The notes beneath the pieces are model-generated. The model saw only the letters and a list, made by a program, of their open reading frames with translations, was not told the DNA's origin and made no database searches. DNA of 64,000 bases, from positions 481 to 64,480 of the forward strand of contig DKWE01000023.1 in assembly GCA_002491565.1 (NCBI GenBank), written 5' to 3'. The number at the start of each line of letters is the position of its first letter. Position 1 is the first letter of the stretch. Below, piece after piece: positions 42,028 to 50,844 of this stretch. The position numbers were made by a program, and so were the translations under genes. This stretch comes from Lachnospiraceae bacterium UBA7160. Lineage in GTDB: Bacteria; Bacillota; Clostridia; Lachnospirales; Lachnospiraceae.

Positions 42028-45000
42028 TTGAGAAAAAAAGCACTAAAAAAAGAATTTCATATGGAAATAAAAAAGAGCCTGAACCGCTTCCTGTCCATTT
42101 TCTTTATTGTAGCGATGGGGGTAGCTTTTTTTTCCGGAATACAGGCTTCCGCGCCGGACATGCGCGCGACAGGGGACTATTATTTTGACACCAGCCGCCT
42201 GATGGACATCAAGCTGCTCGGAACGCTTGGCATTACGGAGGATGACCTTGAGGTTCTTTCGCAGGTCGAGGGCGTGGAATCAGTAACCGGCGGCTATATG
42301 GAGGATGTTTACTGCGGGGAAGGCGATGCCCAGCAGGTACTTCATGTGGAATCGCTGCAGGCTGGCATGAACGAGGTTACAGCGGCGCAGGGCAGCCTGC
42401 CGGCAAAGGCGGACGAGTGCTTTTTGGATACGCTCTATGCGGAGCGGGAAGGCTATAAGGTAGGTGATACGCTGGAACTGATGGTTTCGGATGAGGAGAC
42501 GACCGGACTTGTGCGGACCAGCTTCACCATTTCCGGAATTGGATACAGCCCGAATTATGTGGCACTTGAGCGTGGAAGTACGACGCTTGGCAGCGGCTCC
42601 GTAGCCGGATTTGTGTATCTGCTGCCGGAGGCATTTGATGCGGAGGTATACAGCGTCGCGTACCTGCATGTCGCGGGAGCGCGGGAGGAGATGGCGTATA
42701 CCGATGGATATAATGATCTTGTGGATGCAGTTTTCAAGCAGGTCGAGGGTCTGGAGGATGTGCGCTGTGAGGTTCGCTACGATGAGATTATGAGCGAGGC
42801 GCAGGAGAAGATCGATGACGCGAAGCAGGAGGTAGAGGACGGCAAACAGGAGCTTGCCGATGCAAAGCAGGAGCTGGAGGACGGACAGCGGGAGGCAGAA
42901 TCGGAGCTTGCCGAGGCGGAATCAGAGCTGATAGAGGGAGAGTCAGAGCTGGAGGACGGCAAAAAGAAGCTGGAGGATTCCCGCAAAGAGCTGGAAGACG
43001 GAGAACAGGAGCTTGCCGAAGGAGAGTCAGAGATTGCCGCGAATGAGACGACCCTTTCTGATGCGCGTGCGCAGATTGCGAGTGCACGGGAAACACTTTC
43101 CGCAGGAGAGGCGGAATACCAGTCCGGCCTTGCAGAATACCGGAAGCAGTCAGAATCAGCGTCGCAGCAGATGAGCAGTGCGCAGGAGGAGATCGACAGC
43201 GGACGGAAGCAGCTTGCGGATGGCTGGAAGCAGTATGAGGAAGAGAGCAAAAAGCTGGCAGATGGCGAGAAACAGCTCTCGGATGCGGAGAAGCAGCTGA
43301 CAGAGGCACAGGCTGCTTATGACGATGGAGTGAAGCAGCTTGCCGCAGCGAAGCAGGAGTACGAGTCTGGCGCGGCACAGGCAGCGGCAGGCAGAACACA
43401 GTATGAGGAACAGGCGGCACAGCTTGCCACTGCGAAGGAGCAGTATGAGACTGGCAGTCAGGCGCTTGCGGACGGCCGCAAGCAGTATGAGGCTGGCCTC
43501 GCGCAGTACCAGGAGGGAAAAGCGGCGTACGATGCGGGATTTTCGCAGTATCAGGAGGCGGAGAACACCTGGCAGGCTTCACAGGATACGCTGACCTCGC
43601 AGCGTGCTGCATACAATCAGGCAGTTGCGGAGGTGCAGGCAAAGAAGGCAGAACTCGGGCAGGCACGCGCGGGAGTCGCGCAGCTTTGGCAGGCGCAGAG
43701 TGATGCGCTGGCTGCTCAGACGGATGCCCTTGCACGCCGGGATGCATTGGACGGACCGATTGCGGAGAAACAGGCGGCAGTTGAGGGAAAGACTGCGGAG
43801 GCGGCAGCGGCACAGGCGGCCTATGAGGCGGCGGCTGCGAATCCGGACAGCAGCGAGGAGCAGGTTGCAGCGGCAAAAGCAGAGGCGGATGCGCGCCGTG
43901 CAGAGGCAGACAGTCTGGCGCAGGAGCTTGCTGGCCTTACGGCACAGCGGGAACAGGCAGCAGCAGAGGCGGCGGAAGCAGGAGGGCGTGCAGAAGCGGC
44001 AGCTGCGCAGGCGCAGGCTCTGGAGCAGACGGTGGCCCAGGCAGAGACAGAGATTGGCGCTGCAGAAGCGGCGCTGGCCGCGCAGGGACCGCAGCTGGAG
44101 GCATATGAAGCGGAGCTCGCTGCGGCGAGGACAGAGCTTGACAGTCAGCTGGGTGTGATCAGGAAGACGAAAGAGCAGCTGGATGCCAGTGAAAAGCAGC
44201 TAAATGAGGCAAAGGCAGAGCTTGACAGTCAGGACGCCGTGTTGGCCGCAGCGAAAGAGCAGCTGGATAGCGGACTTTCACAGCTTGCGGCAGCAAAGGA
44301 GCAGCTGGATGCTACCGATCAGCAGCTCGCGGGGGCAAAGGCGATACTTGACGAAAAGGATGCTGAGATGGCGAAAGCGTCAGAGGAGCTCACAGAAGGC
44401 TGGAAGGAGCTGCGGACGCAGAAAGCGACGCTCAAGTCCGGAAAGAAGCAGCTTACCAGTGCAAAGAAGGAGCTGGAGGCGAATGAAAAGAAGCTGGACG
44501 ATGCACAGAAGGAGCTGGATTCCGGAAAGAAGGAGCTGGCGGAGGCAAAGAACCAGCTGACGGCGGCGCGCAGCGAGCTGGATCAGGGCTGGGCACAGCT
44601 GAATGCGTCGCAGTCCCAGCTTGCGGACGGGGAAAGTCAGCTGTCAGACGCGCGCGGGCAGCTGTCGGAGGCACGGCAGAAGCTGGCCGATGGACGGAAG
44701 GAGATCGCGGACGCGGAGAAGGAAATCGAGGAAAATGAACAGAAGATAAAGGACGGCTGGGCGGATTACGAGGAAGGAAAGAAGGAAGCAGAAGACAAGA
44801 TTGCGGAGGGAGAGCAGAAGATTGCGGATGCCGAGGAGGAACTGCGGGACGCGGAGCAGAAGATCGCGGATGCGGAGCAGGAGCTGGCAGATATTAAGTT
44901 CCCGAAGTGGTACGTTTATGACCGGAGTGAGCTGCCGGACAATGCGGGCTTTGGCGAGAATGCGGAGCGAATGACGAACATTGCACAGGTATTCCCTGCT

Positions 45001-46587
45001 ATCTTTTTCCTGGTTGCGGCGCTGATCAGCCTGACTACCATGACGCGGATGGTCGAGGAGGAGCGGACACAGATCGGTACGATGAAGGCGCTCGGCTATG
45101 GCAAGAAGGACATTGCGTCGAAGTATCTCAAATATGCATTCTATGCCACACTGGGCGGCAGTGTCGTCGGCGTCCTGTTTGGTGAAAAAGTGTTTCCGTG
45201 GGTCATTGTCACCGCGTATGGCATTCTGTATCAGTACATGCCGAAAATCCTTCTGCCCTACGACTGGAAATTTGGAGCGATGGCGACCGCGGCGGCACTG
45301 GCATGTACGCTGATTGCGACATTTTCTGCGTGTGCGCGGGAGCTGCAATCAGTACCGGCACAGCTGATGCGTCCGCCCGCACCGAAGGAAGGAAAACGTG
45401 TTTTTCTTGAGTTTGTGCCGTTTGTGTGGCGCAGGCTCAGCTTCACCTGGAAATCAACAGTGCGGAATCTGCTTCGCTACAAGAAGCGGTTCCTGATGAC
45501 GGTAATCGGTATCGGAGGCTGTATGGGGCTTTTGCTCGTTGGCTATGGCCTGCGGGATTCTATTATGGATGTCGCCATCCTGCAATTTGAGGAGCTGCAG
45601 CTCTACGACGCGATGACTGTGCTGGACATGGATGCGCCGGAACAGGAGCGGCAGGTGGTTGTGGACAGTCTGGAAGCAGACGACCGCATTCTTGCGCAGA
45701 AACGATTTGCAATGTACAAGGAGCAGGTAAAGGGAACAGACGGCTCGCGGAAGGAGTGGACGCTCTATTTATATGTTCCGGAGGATCTGGAAGGCATGGA
45801 GGATTTCCTGTGTTTCCGTGAGCGCACCGATCATGATATGCAGTATACACTGACGGATGAGGGCGCGATTGTGACGGAAAAGATCGCAAAAGAATTCGGC
45901 GTGAAAGCAGGTGATACGCTTACGCTGGAATCTGCGGATAAGACGGTCCGGATTCCGGTAGCAGCAGTCTGTGAGAATTATCTGTCACACTACATTTACC
46001 TGACACCAGAGCTTTACCGGACGGTATACCAGGAGGAGCCGGAATACAACAGCGTATTTTTCCGCACGCAGGATGGTCTGGAGGAGGCCGAGGGGATCGG
46101 TACAGGGCTGCTGCGCCTGGACTGTGTGCTGAATGTGACCTACACAAAGTCGATGAAGGCTCAGCTGGACAATATGCTCGGGGCTCTCGACATAGTAATG
46201 ATTGTGCTGATCGTATCCGCCGGAATGCTGGCGTTTGTTGTGCTGTACAATCTGAACAATATCAATATCAACGAGCGGAAACGGGAGCTTGCGACGATCA
46301 AGGTGCTCGGCTTCTATGACAGTGAGGTAGCCGCGTACGTTTACCGGGAAAATATTCTGCTCACTCTCATCGGTGCAGCGGCAGGTATCTTTATCGGGAA
46401 ATATCTGCACATGTTTATCATCACGACTGTGGAGGTGGACGCGTGCATGTTCGGACGTACGATTAAGACAGGGAGCTATATCATTGGGACGTTGTTTACA
46501 TTTGGTTTTTCCATTCTGGTCAACTTTGTGATGTATTACAAGCTGAAGAAGATCGATATGGTGGAATCCTTGAAGAGCGTGGAGTAG
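42028..46587 (+). CDS. FtsX-like ABC permease with a 700-residue extracellular coiled coil
   Basis: A 1519-residue protein. The first membrane segment (about 21-39, RFLSIFFIVAMGVAFFSGI) leads to an outer globular domain (about 45-250). Residues about 256-955 form one continuous heptad-like region built from near-repeats such as ADGEKQLSDAEKQLTEAQ and DDAQKELDSGKKELAEAK. Three membrane segments and an FtsX/MacB domain follow (about 985-1120), then a second outer domain (about 1165-1375) and a second FtsX domain (about 1385-1510, with NNININERKRELATIKVLGF). TTG at 42028 is chosen because AGGGGA precedes it and the chain then begins MRKKALKKEFHMEIKKSLNR. Family permeases have shorter outer domains; here the rod could cross the cell wall. 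Confidence 0.87.
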   Translation: MRKKALKKEFHMEIKKSLNRFLSIFFIVAMGVAFFSGIQASAPDMRATGDYYFDTSRLMDIKLLGTLGITEDDLEVLSQVEGVESVTGGYMEDVYCGEGDAQQVLHVESLQAGMNEVTAAQGSLPAKADECFLDTLYAEREGYKVGDTLELMVSDEETTGLVRTSFTISGIGYSPNYVALERGSTTLGSGSVAGFVYLLPEAFDAEVYSVAYLHVAGAREEMAYTDGYNDLVDAVFKQVEGLEDVRCEVRYDEIMSEAQEKIDDAKQEVEDGKQELADAKQELEDGQREAESELAEAESELIEGESELEDGKKKLEDSRKELEDGEQELAEGESEIAANETTLSDARAQIASARETLSAGEAEYQSGLAEYRKQSESASQQMSSAQEEIDSGRKQLADGWKQYEEESKKLADGEKQLSDAEKQLTEAQAAYDDGVKQLAAAKQEYESGAAQAAAGRTQYEEQAAQLATAKEQYETGSQALADGRKQYEAGLAQYQEGKAAYDAGFSQYQEAENTWQASQDTLTSQRAAYNQAVAEVQAKKAELGQARAGVAQLWQAQSDALAAQTDALARRDALDGPIAEKQAAVEGKTAEAAAAQAAYEAAAANPDSSEEQVAAAKAEADARRAEADSLAQELAGLTAQREQAAAEAAEAGGRAEAAAAQAQALEQTVAQAETEIGAAEAALAAQGPQLEAYEAELAAARTELDSQLGVIRKTKEQLDASEKQLNEAKAELDSQDAVLAAAKEQLDSGLSQLAAAKEQLDATDQQLAGAKAILDEKDAEMAKASEELTEGWKELRTQKATLKSGKKQLTSAKKELEANEKKLDDAQKELDSGKKELAEAKNQLTAARSELDQGWAQLNASQSQLADGESQLSDARGQLSEARQKLADGRKEIADAEKEIEENEQKIKDGWADYEEGKKEAEDKIAEGEQKIADAEEELRDAEQKIADAEQELADIKFPKWYVYDRSELPDNAGFGENAERMTNIAQVFPAIFFLVAALISLTTMTRMVEEERTQIGTMKALGYGKKDIASKYLKYAFYATLGGSVVGVLFGEKVFPWVIVTAYGILYQYMPKILLPYDWKFGAMATAAALACTLIATFSACARELQSVPAQLMRPPAPKEGKRVFLEFVPFVWRRLSFTWKSTVRNLLRYKKRFLMTVIGIGGCMGLLLVGYGLRDSIMDVAILQFEELQLYDAMTVLDMDAPEQERQVVVDSLEADDRILAQKRFAMYKEQVKGTDGSRKEWTLYLYVPEDLEGMEDFLCFRERTDHDMQYTLTDEGAIVTEKIAKEFGVKAGDTLTLESADKTVRIPVAAVCENYLSHYIYLTPELYRTVYQEEPEYNSVFFRTQDGLEEAEGIGTGLLRLDCVLNVTYTKSMKAQLDNMLGALDIVMIVLIVSAGMLAFVVLYNLNNININERKRELATIKVLGFYDSEVAAYVYRENILLTLIGAAAGIFIGKYLHMFIITTVEVDACMFGRTIKTGSYIIGTLFTFGFSILVNFVMYYKLKKIDMVESLKSVE

Positions 46588-46619
46588 AGAACGCATCAGC
46601 AGAAACGCTGCATAGATAG

Positions 46620-46640
46620 TTTCGTGCAGTATGCACGAAA
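46620..46640. promoter_or_regulatory. Palindrome upstream of araD, possible sugar-regulator operator
   Basis: TTTCGTGCA (46620-46628) and TGCACGAAA (46632-46640) are perfectly complementary around GTA. No T-run follows. It lies 33 bases after the permease stop and about 60 bases upstream of TATGAT (46700-46705), a possible araD -10, so an operator for an AraR/GntR/LacI-type regulator is a fair reading. Confidence 0.5.
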
Positions 46641-46746
46641 ATTCTGTGGGAATAACGAATAGTTTCGAAAATATGACTGGACGAAAGTGGAAAATCAGTG
46701 TATGATAAAGGGAGCAAGATGCGAATAAGTAAGGAGGAAATTCTAC

Positions 46747-47439
46747 ATGCTGGAAGAATTGAAAAGACAGGTGTATGAGGCGAATATGGAGCTTCCAAGA
46801 CGCGGGCTCGTGACCTATACCTGGGGCAATGTCAGCGGGATTGACCGCGAAGCCGGATTGTTTGTGATTAAGCCGAGCGGAGTCGACTATGAGAAGCTGA
46901 CGGCAGACGATATGGTTGTCATTGATATGGACGGCAATCGTGTCGAGGGCAAGTATAAGCCCTCGTCTGATACCGCGACCCATCTGGAGCTGTACAAGGC
47001 ATTTCCGGAGCTGGGCGGTGTTGTGCACACGCACTCTCCGTGGGCGACCTCGTGGGCACAGGCGGGCAGAGACATCCCGTGCTATGGAACGACTCATGCT
47101 GACTATATGTACGGACCGATTCCGTGTGCGCGGAATCTGACTCCGGAGGAGATCGAGGAAGCATACGAGAAAAATACCGGGCTTGTGATTATCGAGACCT
47201 TCCGCACACGCGGCATCAATCCGGTTTATGTGCCGGCAGTGCTCTGTACGAATCATGGCCCGTTTACCTGGGGCAAGGATGCGGCAGAAGCTGTGCACAA
47301 TTCGGTCGTGCTGGAAGAGGTGGCAAAGATGGCTTGCTGGACGGAGATGATCAATCCGAAGGTGCAGCCCGCTCCGGACTGTATCAAGGAGAAGCATTTC
47401 ATGAGAAAGCACGGCGCAAACGCATATTACGGGCAGTAA
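46747..47439 (+). CDS. araD: L-ribulose-5-phosphate 4-epimerase
   Basis: A 230-residue class II aldolase-fold enzyme of normal AraD length. It converts L-ribulose 5-phosphate to D-xylulose 5-phosphate by retro-aldol chemistry with zinc. Key motifs are TWGNVSGID, IKPSGVDYEKL, PSSDTATHLELYKAFPELGG, VVHTHSPWATSWAQ (zinc ligands) and CTNHGPFTWGKDA. TAAGGAGG precedes the ATG. The two transketolase genes start 88 bases downstream, so the product goes directly into the non-oxidative pentose phosphate pathway. Together with the GguAB-type transporter this supports L-arabinose use by the organism; isomerase and kinase genes are not seen next to it. Confidence 0.92.
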   Translation: MLEELKRQVYEANMELPRRGLVTYTWGNVSGIDREAGLFVIKPSGVDYEKLTADDMVVIDMDGNRVEGKYKPSSDTATHLELYKAFPELGGVVHTHSPWATSWAQAGRDIPCYGTTHADYMYGPIPCARNLTPEEIEEAYEKNTGLVIIETFRTRGINPVYVPAVLCTNHGPFTWGKDAAEAVHNSVVLEEVAKMACWTEMINPKVQPAPDCIKEKHFMRKHGANAYYGQ

Positions 47440-47527
47440 TATGAGAGATGCTGCTGTTTACCGGGTGTTCATATAGGGCATAATTAGAGCAGACAGCGGC
47501 TGATACGCAGAAAGAAAGGATCAGATT

Positions 47528-48367
47528 ATGACGACACTGGAATTACAGAAAATGGCGAACGAGGTTCGCAAGGGTATCGTGACAGCGGTACACAGCGCAA
47601 AGGCGGGGCATCCCGGTGGATCGCTTTCCGCAGCAGATGTGTTTACGTATCTGTATTTTGAAGAAATGAACGTAGATCCAAAGGATCCGAAGAATCCGGA
47701 CAGAGACCGTTTCGTTCTCTCGAAGGGACATACGGCGCCTGGCTACTATTCCGCAATGGCGCACAGAGGATTTTTCCCGGTTGAGGATCTGAAGACGCTG
47801 CGTCATCTCGGCTCGCATCTGCAGGGACATCCGTGCATGCAGCACATTCCGGGTATCGATATGTCCTCCGGTTCGCTGGGCCAGGGCATTTCGGCGGCAG
47901 TTGGTATGGCGCTGGGCGGAAAGATGGCTCAGAAGGATTACCGCGTCTACACGCTGCTCGGCGACGGTGAGATCGAGGAAGGCCAGGTGTGGGAAGCCGC
48001 GATGTTTGCAGGACACAGAAAGCTGGACAACCTGGTTGTGATTGTGGATAACAACGGCCTGCAGATCGACGGAAAGATTGAGGATGTCTGCTCTCCGTAT
48101 CCGATTGACAAGAAGTTTGAGGCATTTAATTTCCATGTGATCAATGTTGCAGATGGAAATGATATGGATCAGCTGCGCGCGGCATTTGCTGAGGCGCGTG
48201 CGACGAAGGGCATGCCGACCGCTATCGTGATGAAGACAGTGAAGGGCAAGGGCGTTTCCTTCATGGAGAATCAGGCATCGTGGCACGGTGTTGCTCCGAA
48301 TGATGAGCAGTACGCAGTGGCAATGGCAGACTTAGAGAAAGTGGGGGAAGCATTATGTCAGAAGTAA
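47528..48367 (+). CDS. Transketolase, N-terminal subunit
   Basis: A 279-residue protein covering the thiamine-diphosphate-binding half of transketolase: HSAKAGHPGGSLSAADVFTY, LSKGHTAPGYYSAMAHRG, SGSLGQGISAAVGMALG and the diphosphate-binding LLGDGEIEEGQVWEAAMFAG ending in NNGLQIDG. In many Clostridia and archaea transketolase is encoded by two genes; the second follows here with a 13-base overlap. The heterodimer moves two-carbon units between ketose and aldose phosphates. Confidence 0.94.
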   Translation: MTTLELQKMANEVRKGIVTAVHSAKAGHPGGSLSAADVFTYLYFEEMNVDPKDPKNPDRDRFVLSKGHTAPGYYSAMAHRGFFPVEDLKTLRHLGSHLQGHPCMQHIPGIDMSSGSLGQGISAAVGMALGGKMAQKDYRVYTLLGDGEIEEGQVWEAAMFAGHRKLDNLVVIVDNNGLQIDGKIEDVCSPYPIDKKFEAFNFHVINVADGNDMDQLRAAFAEARATKGMPTAIVMKTVKGKGVSFMENQASWHGVAPNDEQYAVAMADLEKVGEALCQK

Positions 48368-49293
48368 AGAAAATCGCGACCAGAGAAAGTTATGGCAAGG
48401 CGCTGGCCGAGCTCGGAGCAGAGCATGAGGATCTGGTAGTTCTGGACGCGGACCTCGCGGGCGCGACAAAGACCGGTACGTTCAAGAAGGCATTTCCGGA
48501 GCGTCATATCGACTGCGGTATCGCAGAGTGCAATATGATGGGTATCGCAGCAGGCCTTTCCACGACCGGCAAGGTGCCGTTTGCCAGCACCTTTGCGATG
48601 TTTGCATCCGGCAGAGCTTACGAGCAGGTGCGCAACTCTATCGGATATCCGCATATGAATGTAAAGATCGGCGCGACCCATGCGGGCATTTCCGTCGGTG
48701 AGGACGGCGCTTCCCATCAGTGCAATGAGGACCTGGCTCTGATGCGCGGCATTCCGGGCATGGTTGTGATCAATCCGTCGGATGATATCGAGGCGCGTGC
48801 GGCAGTCCGCGCGGCGTATGAGTACGTTGGACCGGTGTATCTCCGTTTTGGCCGCCTGGCTGTTCCGGTGATCAATGATACTCCGGACTACAAGTTTGAG
48901 ATCGGCAAGGGCGTGACGCTGCGAGAGGGTACGGACGTGACGATTATCGGTACTGGTCTATGTGTGAACAGCTCTCTGGAAGCAGCTGAGATGCTGGCAA
49001 AGGATGGCATTTCTGCTAAGGTGATCAATATCCATACGATCAAGCCGCTGGACGAGGAGCTGGTAGTTGCGGCAGCAAAAGCGACCGGCAAGGTAGTCAC
49101 GGTAGAAGAGCATTCTGTGATTGGCGGTCTCGGCGGAGCAGTCTGCGAGACACTCAGCGCGAAGGCTCCGACGCCGGTTCTGCGCATCGGTGTGCAGGAT
49201 GTATTCGGTGAGTCTGGATCCGCAGTGGCGCTGCTTGAAAAGTATAAGCTTGACGGCAAGGGCGTTTACGAACAGATCAAGGCGTGGCTGTAA
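48355..49293 (+). CDS. Transketolase, C-terminal subunit
   Basis: A 312-residue partner subunit with the pyrimidine-binding and C-terminal domains: VLDADLAGATKTGTFKKAFP, DCGIAECNMMGIAAGLSTTG (active-site Glu), GATHAGISVGEDGASHQCNE and VTVEEHSVIGGLGGAVCETL. Its ATG lies inside the 3' end of the N-terminal subunit gene after GGGGGAAG, so translation is coupled and the subunits are made in equal amount. Confidence 0.94.
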   Translation: MSEVKKIATRESYGKALAELGAEHEDLVVLDADLAGATKTGTFKKAFPERHIDCGIAECNMMGIAAGLSTTGKVPFASTFAMFASGRAYEQVRNSIGYPHMNVKIGATHAGISVGEDGASHQCNEDLALMRGIPGMVVINPSDDIEARAAVRAAYEYVGPVYLRFGRLAVPVINDTPDYKFEIGKGVTLREGTDVTIIGTGLCVNSSLEAAEMLAKDGISAKVINIHTIKPLDEELVVAAAKATGKVVTVEEHSVIGGLGGAVCETLSAKAPTPVLRIGVQDVFGESGSAVALLEKYKLDGKGVYEQIKAWL

Positions 49294-49697
49294 TCGGTAT
49301 TGCCAAGTGGAGCAGTTATCGATTTTGGGAGCTTTGTGTGGATAAGTAACTAGACGGTCTGCATAAGACTGCACTGATTTGTGTTGGAAGACTGTGAAAA
49401 AAGGCCTTTCTGTGTTTGGAATCATTGTCACTGCACAGGAAATGGTACTTCTCACAGTCTTATTTTATTTGTGAAAGCATTAAAATAGTTATAGAAAATC
49501 TACACTAATTATGATATAGTATGATTGCCGTTGACTCTTTCCGGTAGGGAGGGGGTTCTTACCATTGTGTTATTGTGTGTTTTCTTAATTTTTTCGGAAT
49601 ATGGGAAATAGGAGTGGACAGCAGGTAAAAAATATACTATATTAAGCATAGTATTTTGCTCGCATAGTGACAGGCGGGAGAAGAGGGAGGAAGAGGT
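49294..49697 (+). other. Gap with a looped-out terminator and a dyad
   Basis: AAGACTGTGA (49388-49397) pairs with TCACAGTCTT (49452-49461), followed by ATTTTATTT; the long interior (about 54 bases) can fold further, and the whole probably ends the transketolase transcript. Downstream, ATACTAT (49634-49640) and ATAGTAT (49648-49654) form a short dyad ahead of the next gene. No gene is seen. Confidence 0.55.
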
Positions 49698-50117
49698 ATG
49701 AACGATAGGAAGGAAGAACAGGAAATTCGTGAGGCAATTGCGGCCGGGGAGCGTGCGCTTGCCAGCCTGCAAAGAGCGTATGACCAGCTTGGCAAGGCGC
49801 GGACCTGGGGGTTGCTGGATCTGTTTGGCGGCGGCGCCCTGGTGGGAATGATGAAGCATTCCCGCATAAGCGACGCATCAGCTTGTATGGAGGATGCGAA
49901 ATATGATCTTCGGATCTTTCAGAGGGAGCTGCGGGATGTAGAGCTTCCGGCGAATTTTGGAGTGGATATCGGCGGCTTCCTGACCTTTGCAGATTTTTTC
50001 TTCGACGGAGTGCTTGCGGACTATCTGGTGCAGTCGAAGATAGCGGAAGCGCGCAGGCAGGTCGGGGAGGCGATCAGCCGTGTGGAGCGGGTACTGGACT
50101 GCCTGGAAGCGATTTAG
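49698..50117 (+). CDS. Conserved hypothetical protein
   Basis: A 139-residue, mainly helical protein without signal peptide. It shows the block WGLLDLFGGGALVGMMKHSR near residues 37-56, then DASACMEDAKYDLRIFQREL and, near the end, LVQSKIAEARRQVGEAISRV. I recognise this pattern from uncharacterised Firmicutes proteins that share the FGGG-KHSK motif and paired helices; no function is known to me. A small amphipathic or membrane-touching segment around FLTFADFFFDGVLAD is possible. GGGAGGAAGAGG precedes the ATG. It lies 104 bases before yccF. Confidence 0.75.
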   Translation: MNDRKEEQEIREAIAAGERALASLQRAYDQLGKARTWGLLDLFGGGALVGMMKHSRISDASACMEDAKYDLRIFQRELRDVELPANFGVDIGGFLTFADFFFDGVLADYLVQSKIAEARRQVGEAISRVERVLDCLEAI

Positions 50118-50221
50118 TATAGCGTTCGGATAAAAGTCTCAGCATAACACAGCGATTTGTGATTTTGCTTATATCTGTGAGAGTATGAGCGGATACCAAT
50201 TTATAAGTAGGAGGATGCAGA

Positions 50222-50581
50222 ATGGGCTGTCTGGGGAATCTTTTGTGGTTTGTGTGCGGAGGTATGATGAGCGGACTGTGCTGGGCGCTGGCAGGCTGTC
50301 TGTGGTGCATCACAGTGATTGGTGTTCCAATCGGGCTGCAGTGCTTTAAGTTTGCGTCGCTGTCCTTTTTCCCGTTTGGGAAAGAGATCCGGTACGGAGG
50401 AGGCGCAGGCTCGCTTCTGCTGAATCTGGTCTGGCTGGTCGTAACCGGGCTTCCGCTGGCGCTGGAGCACGCGCTCTGGGGGTTGCTCCTGTGCGTCACG
50501 GTGATCGGTATCCCATTCGGACTGCAGCATTTCAAGCTGGCAAAGCTTGCCCTGATGCCATTTGGCTCTGCCGTATTATGA
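50222..50581 (+). CDS. yccF: YccF-family inner membrane protein
   Basis: A 119-residue membrane protein with two related halves. Each has the pattern ITVIGVPIGLQCFKFASLSFFPFG or VTVIGIPFGLQHFKLAKLAL, here quoted as ITVIGVPIGLQCF and VTVIGIPFGLQHF; this duplicated VIGIPFGxQ block defines the YccF domain. Three to four membrane segments are likely. TAGGAGG lies before the ATG. The function of the family is not established. Confidence 0.88.
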   Translation: MGCLGNLLWFVCGGMMSGLCWALAGCLWCITVIGVPIGLQCFKFASLSFFPFGKEIRYGGGAGSLLLNLVWLVVTGLPLALEHALWGLLLCVTVIGIPFGLQHFKLAKLALMPFGSAVL

Positions 50582-50844
50582 CAGATGCTTATCGCTTAGT
50601 TCGTGTACGGTATCATTCCTGTTCAGGCAGAACTCCTTTGCCGGATTTTCCATCGGACTGTGTTAGCTTCGATCGACGATGCCGCTGCATCGCCTCATTC
50701 AGCTGCCTTGCCGATGAAAAATCATGCTGCGGAGTTCTGCCAGATATAAACGCGGCATCGGGGATTCTGTTATTGACAGCTGAATTGCAGTTTTGGACAG
50801 GCGGTATAGATTCCACATCTGCCGGGATGGCGACAGGGAACATA
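50582..50844 (+). other. Gap between yccF and the convergent kinase gene
   Basis: No gene. It contains one copy (about 50705-50755) of a roughly 50-base sequence that recurs at 63641-63691, with GATGAAAAAT and TTCTGCCAGATATAAACG near its ends. I see no strong hairpin terminator here. Confidence 0.5.

Noticed and set aside
42788..43876. 362-codon minus-strand frame rich in Pro, Ser and His
   Set aside because: It is the reverse image of the repetitive Gln/Ala/Glu coiled-coil coding sequence and has no recognisable domain.
45985..47412. 475-codon open frame on the minus strand across the permease end and araD
   Set aside because: It runs antisense to two well-supported genes, has His/Leu/Arg-rich composition typical of a reversed GC-rich frame, and no ribosome binding site.
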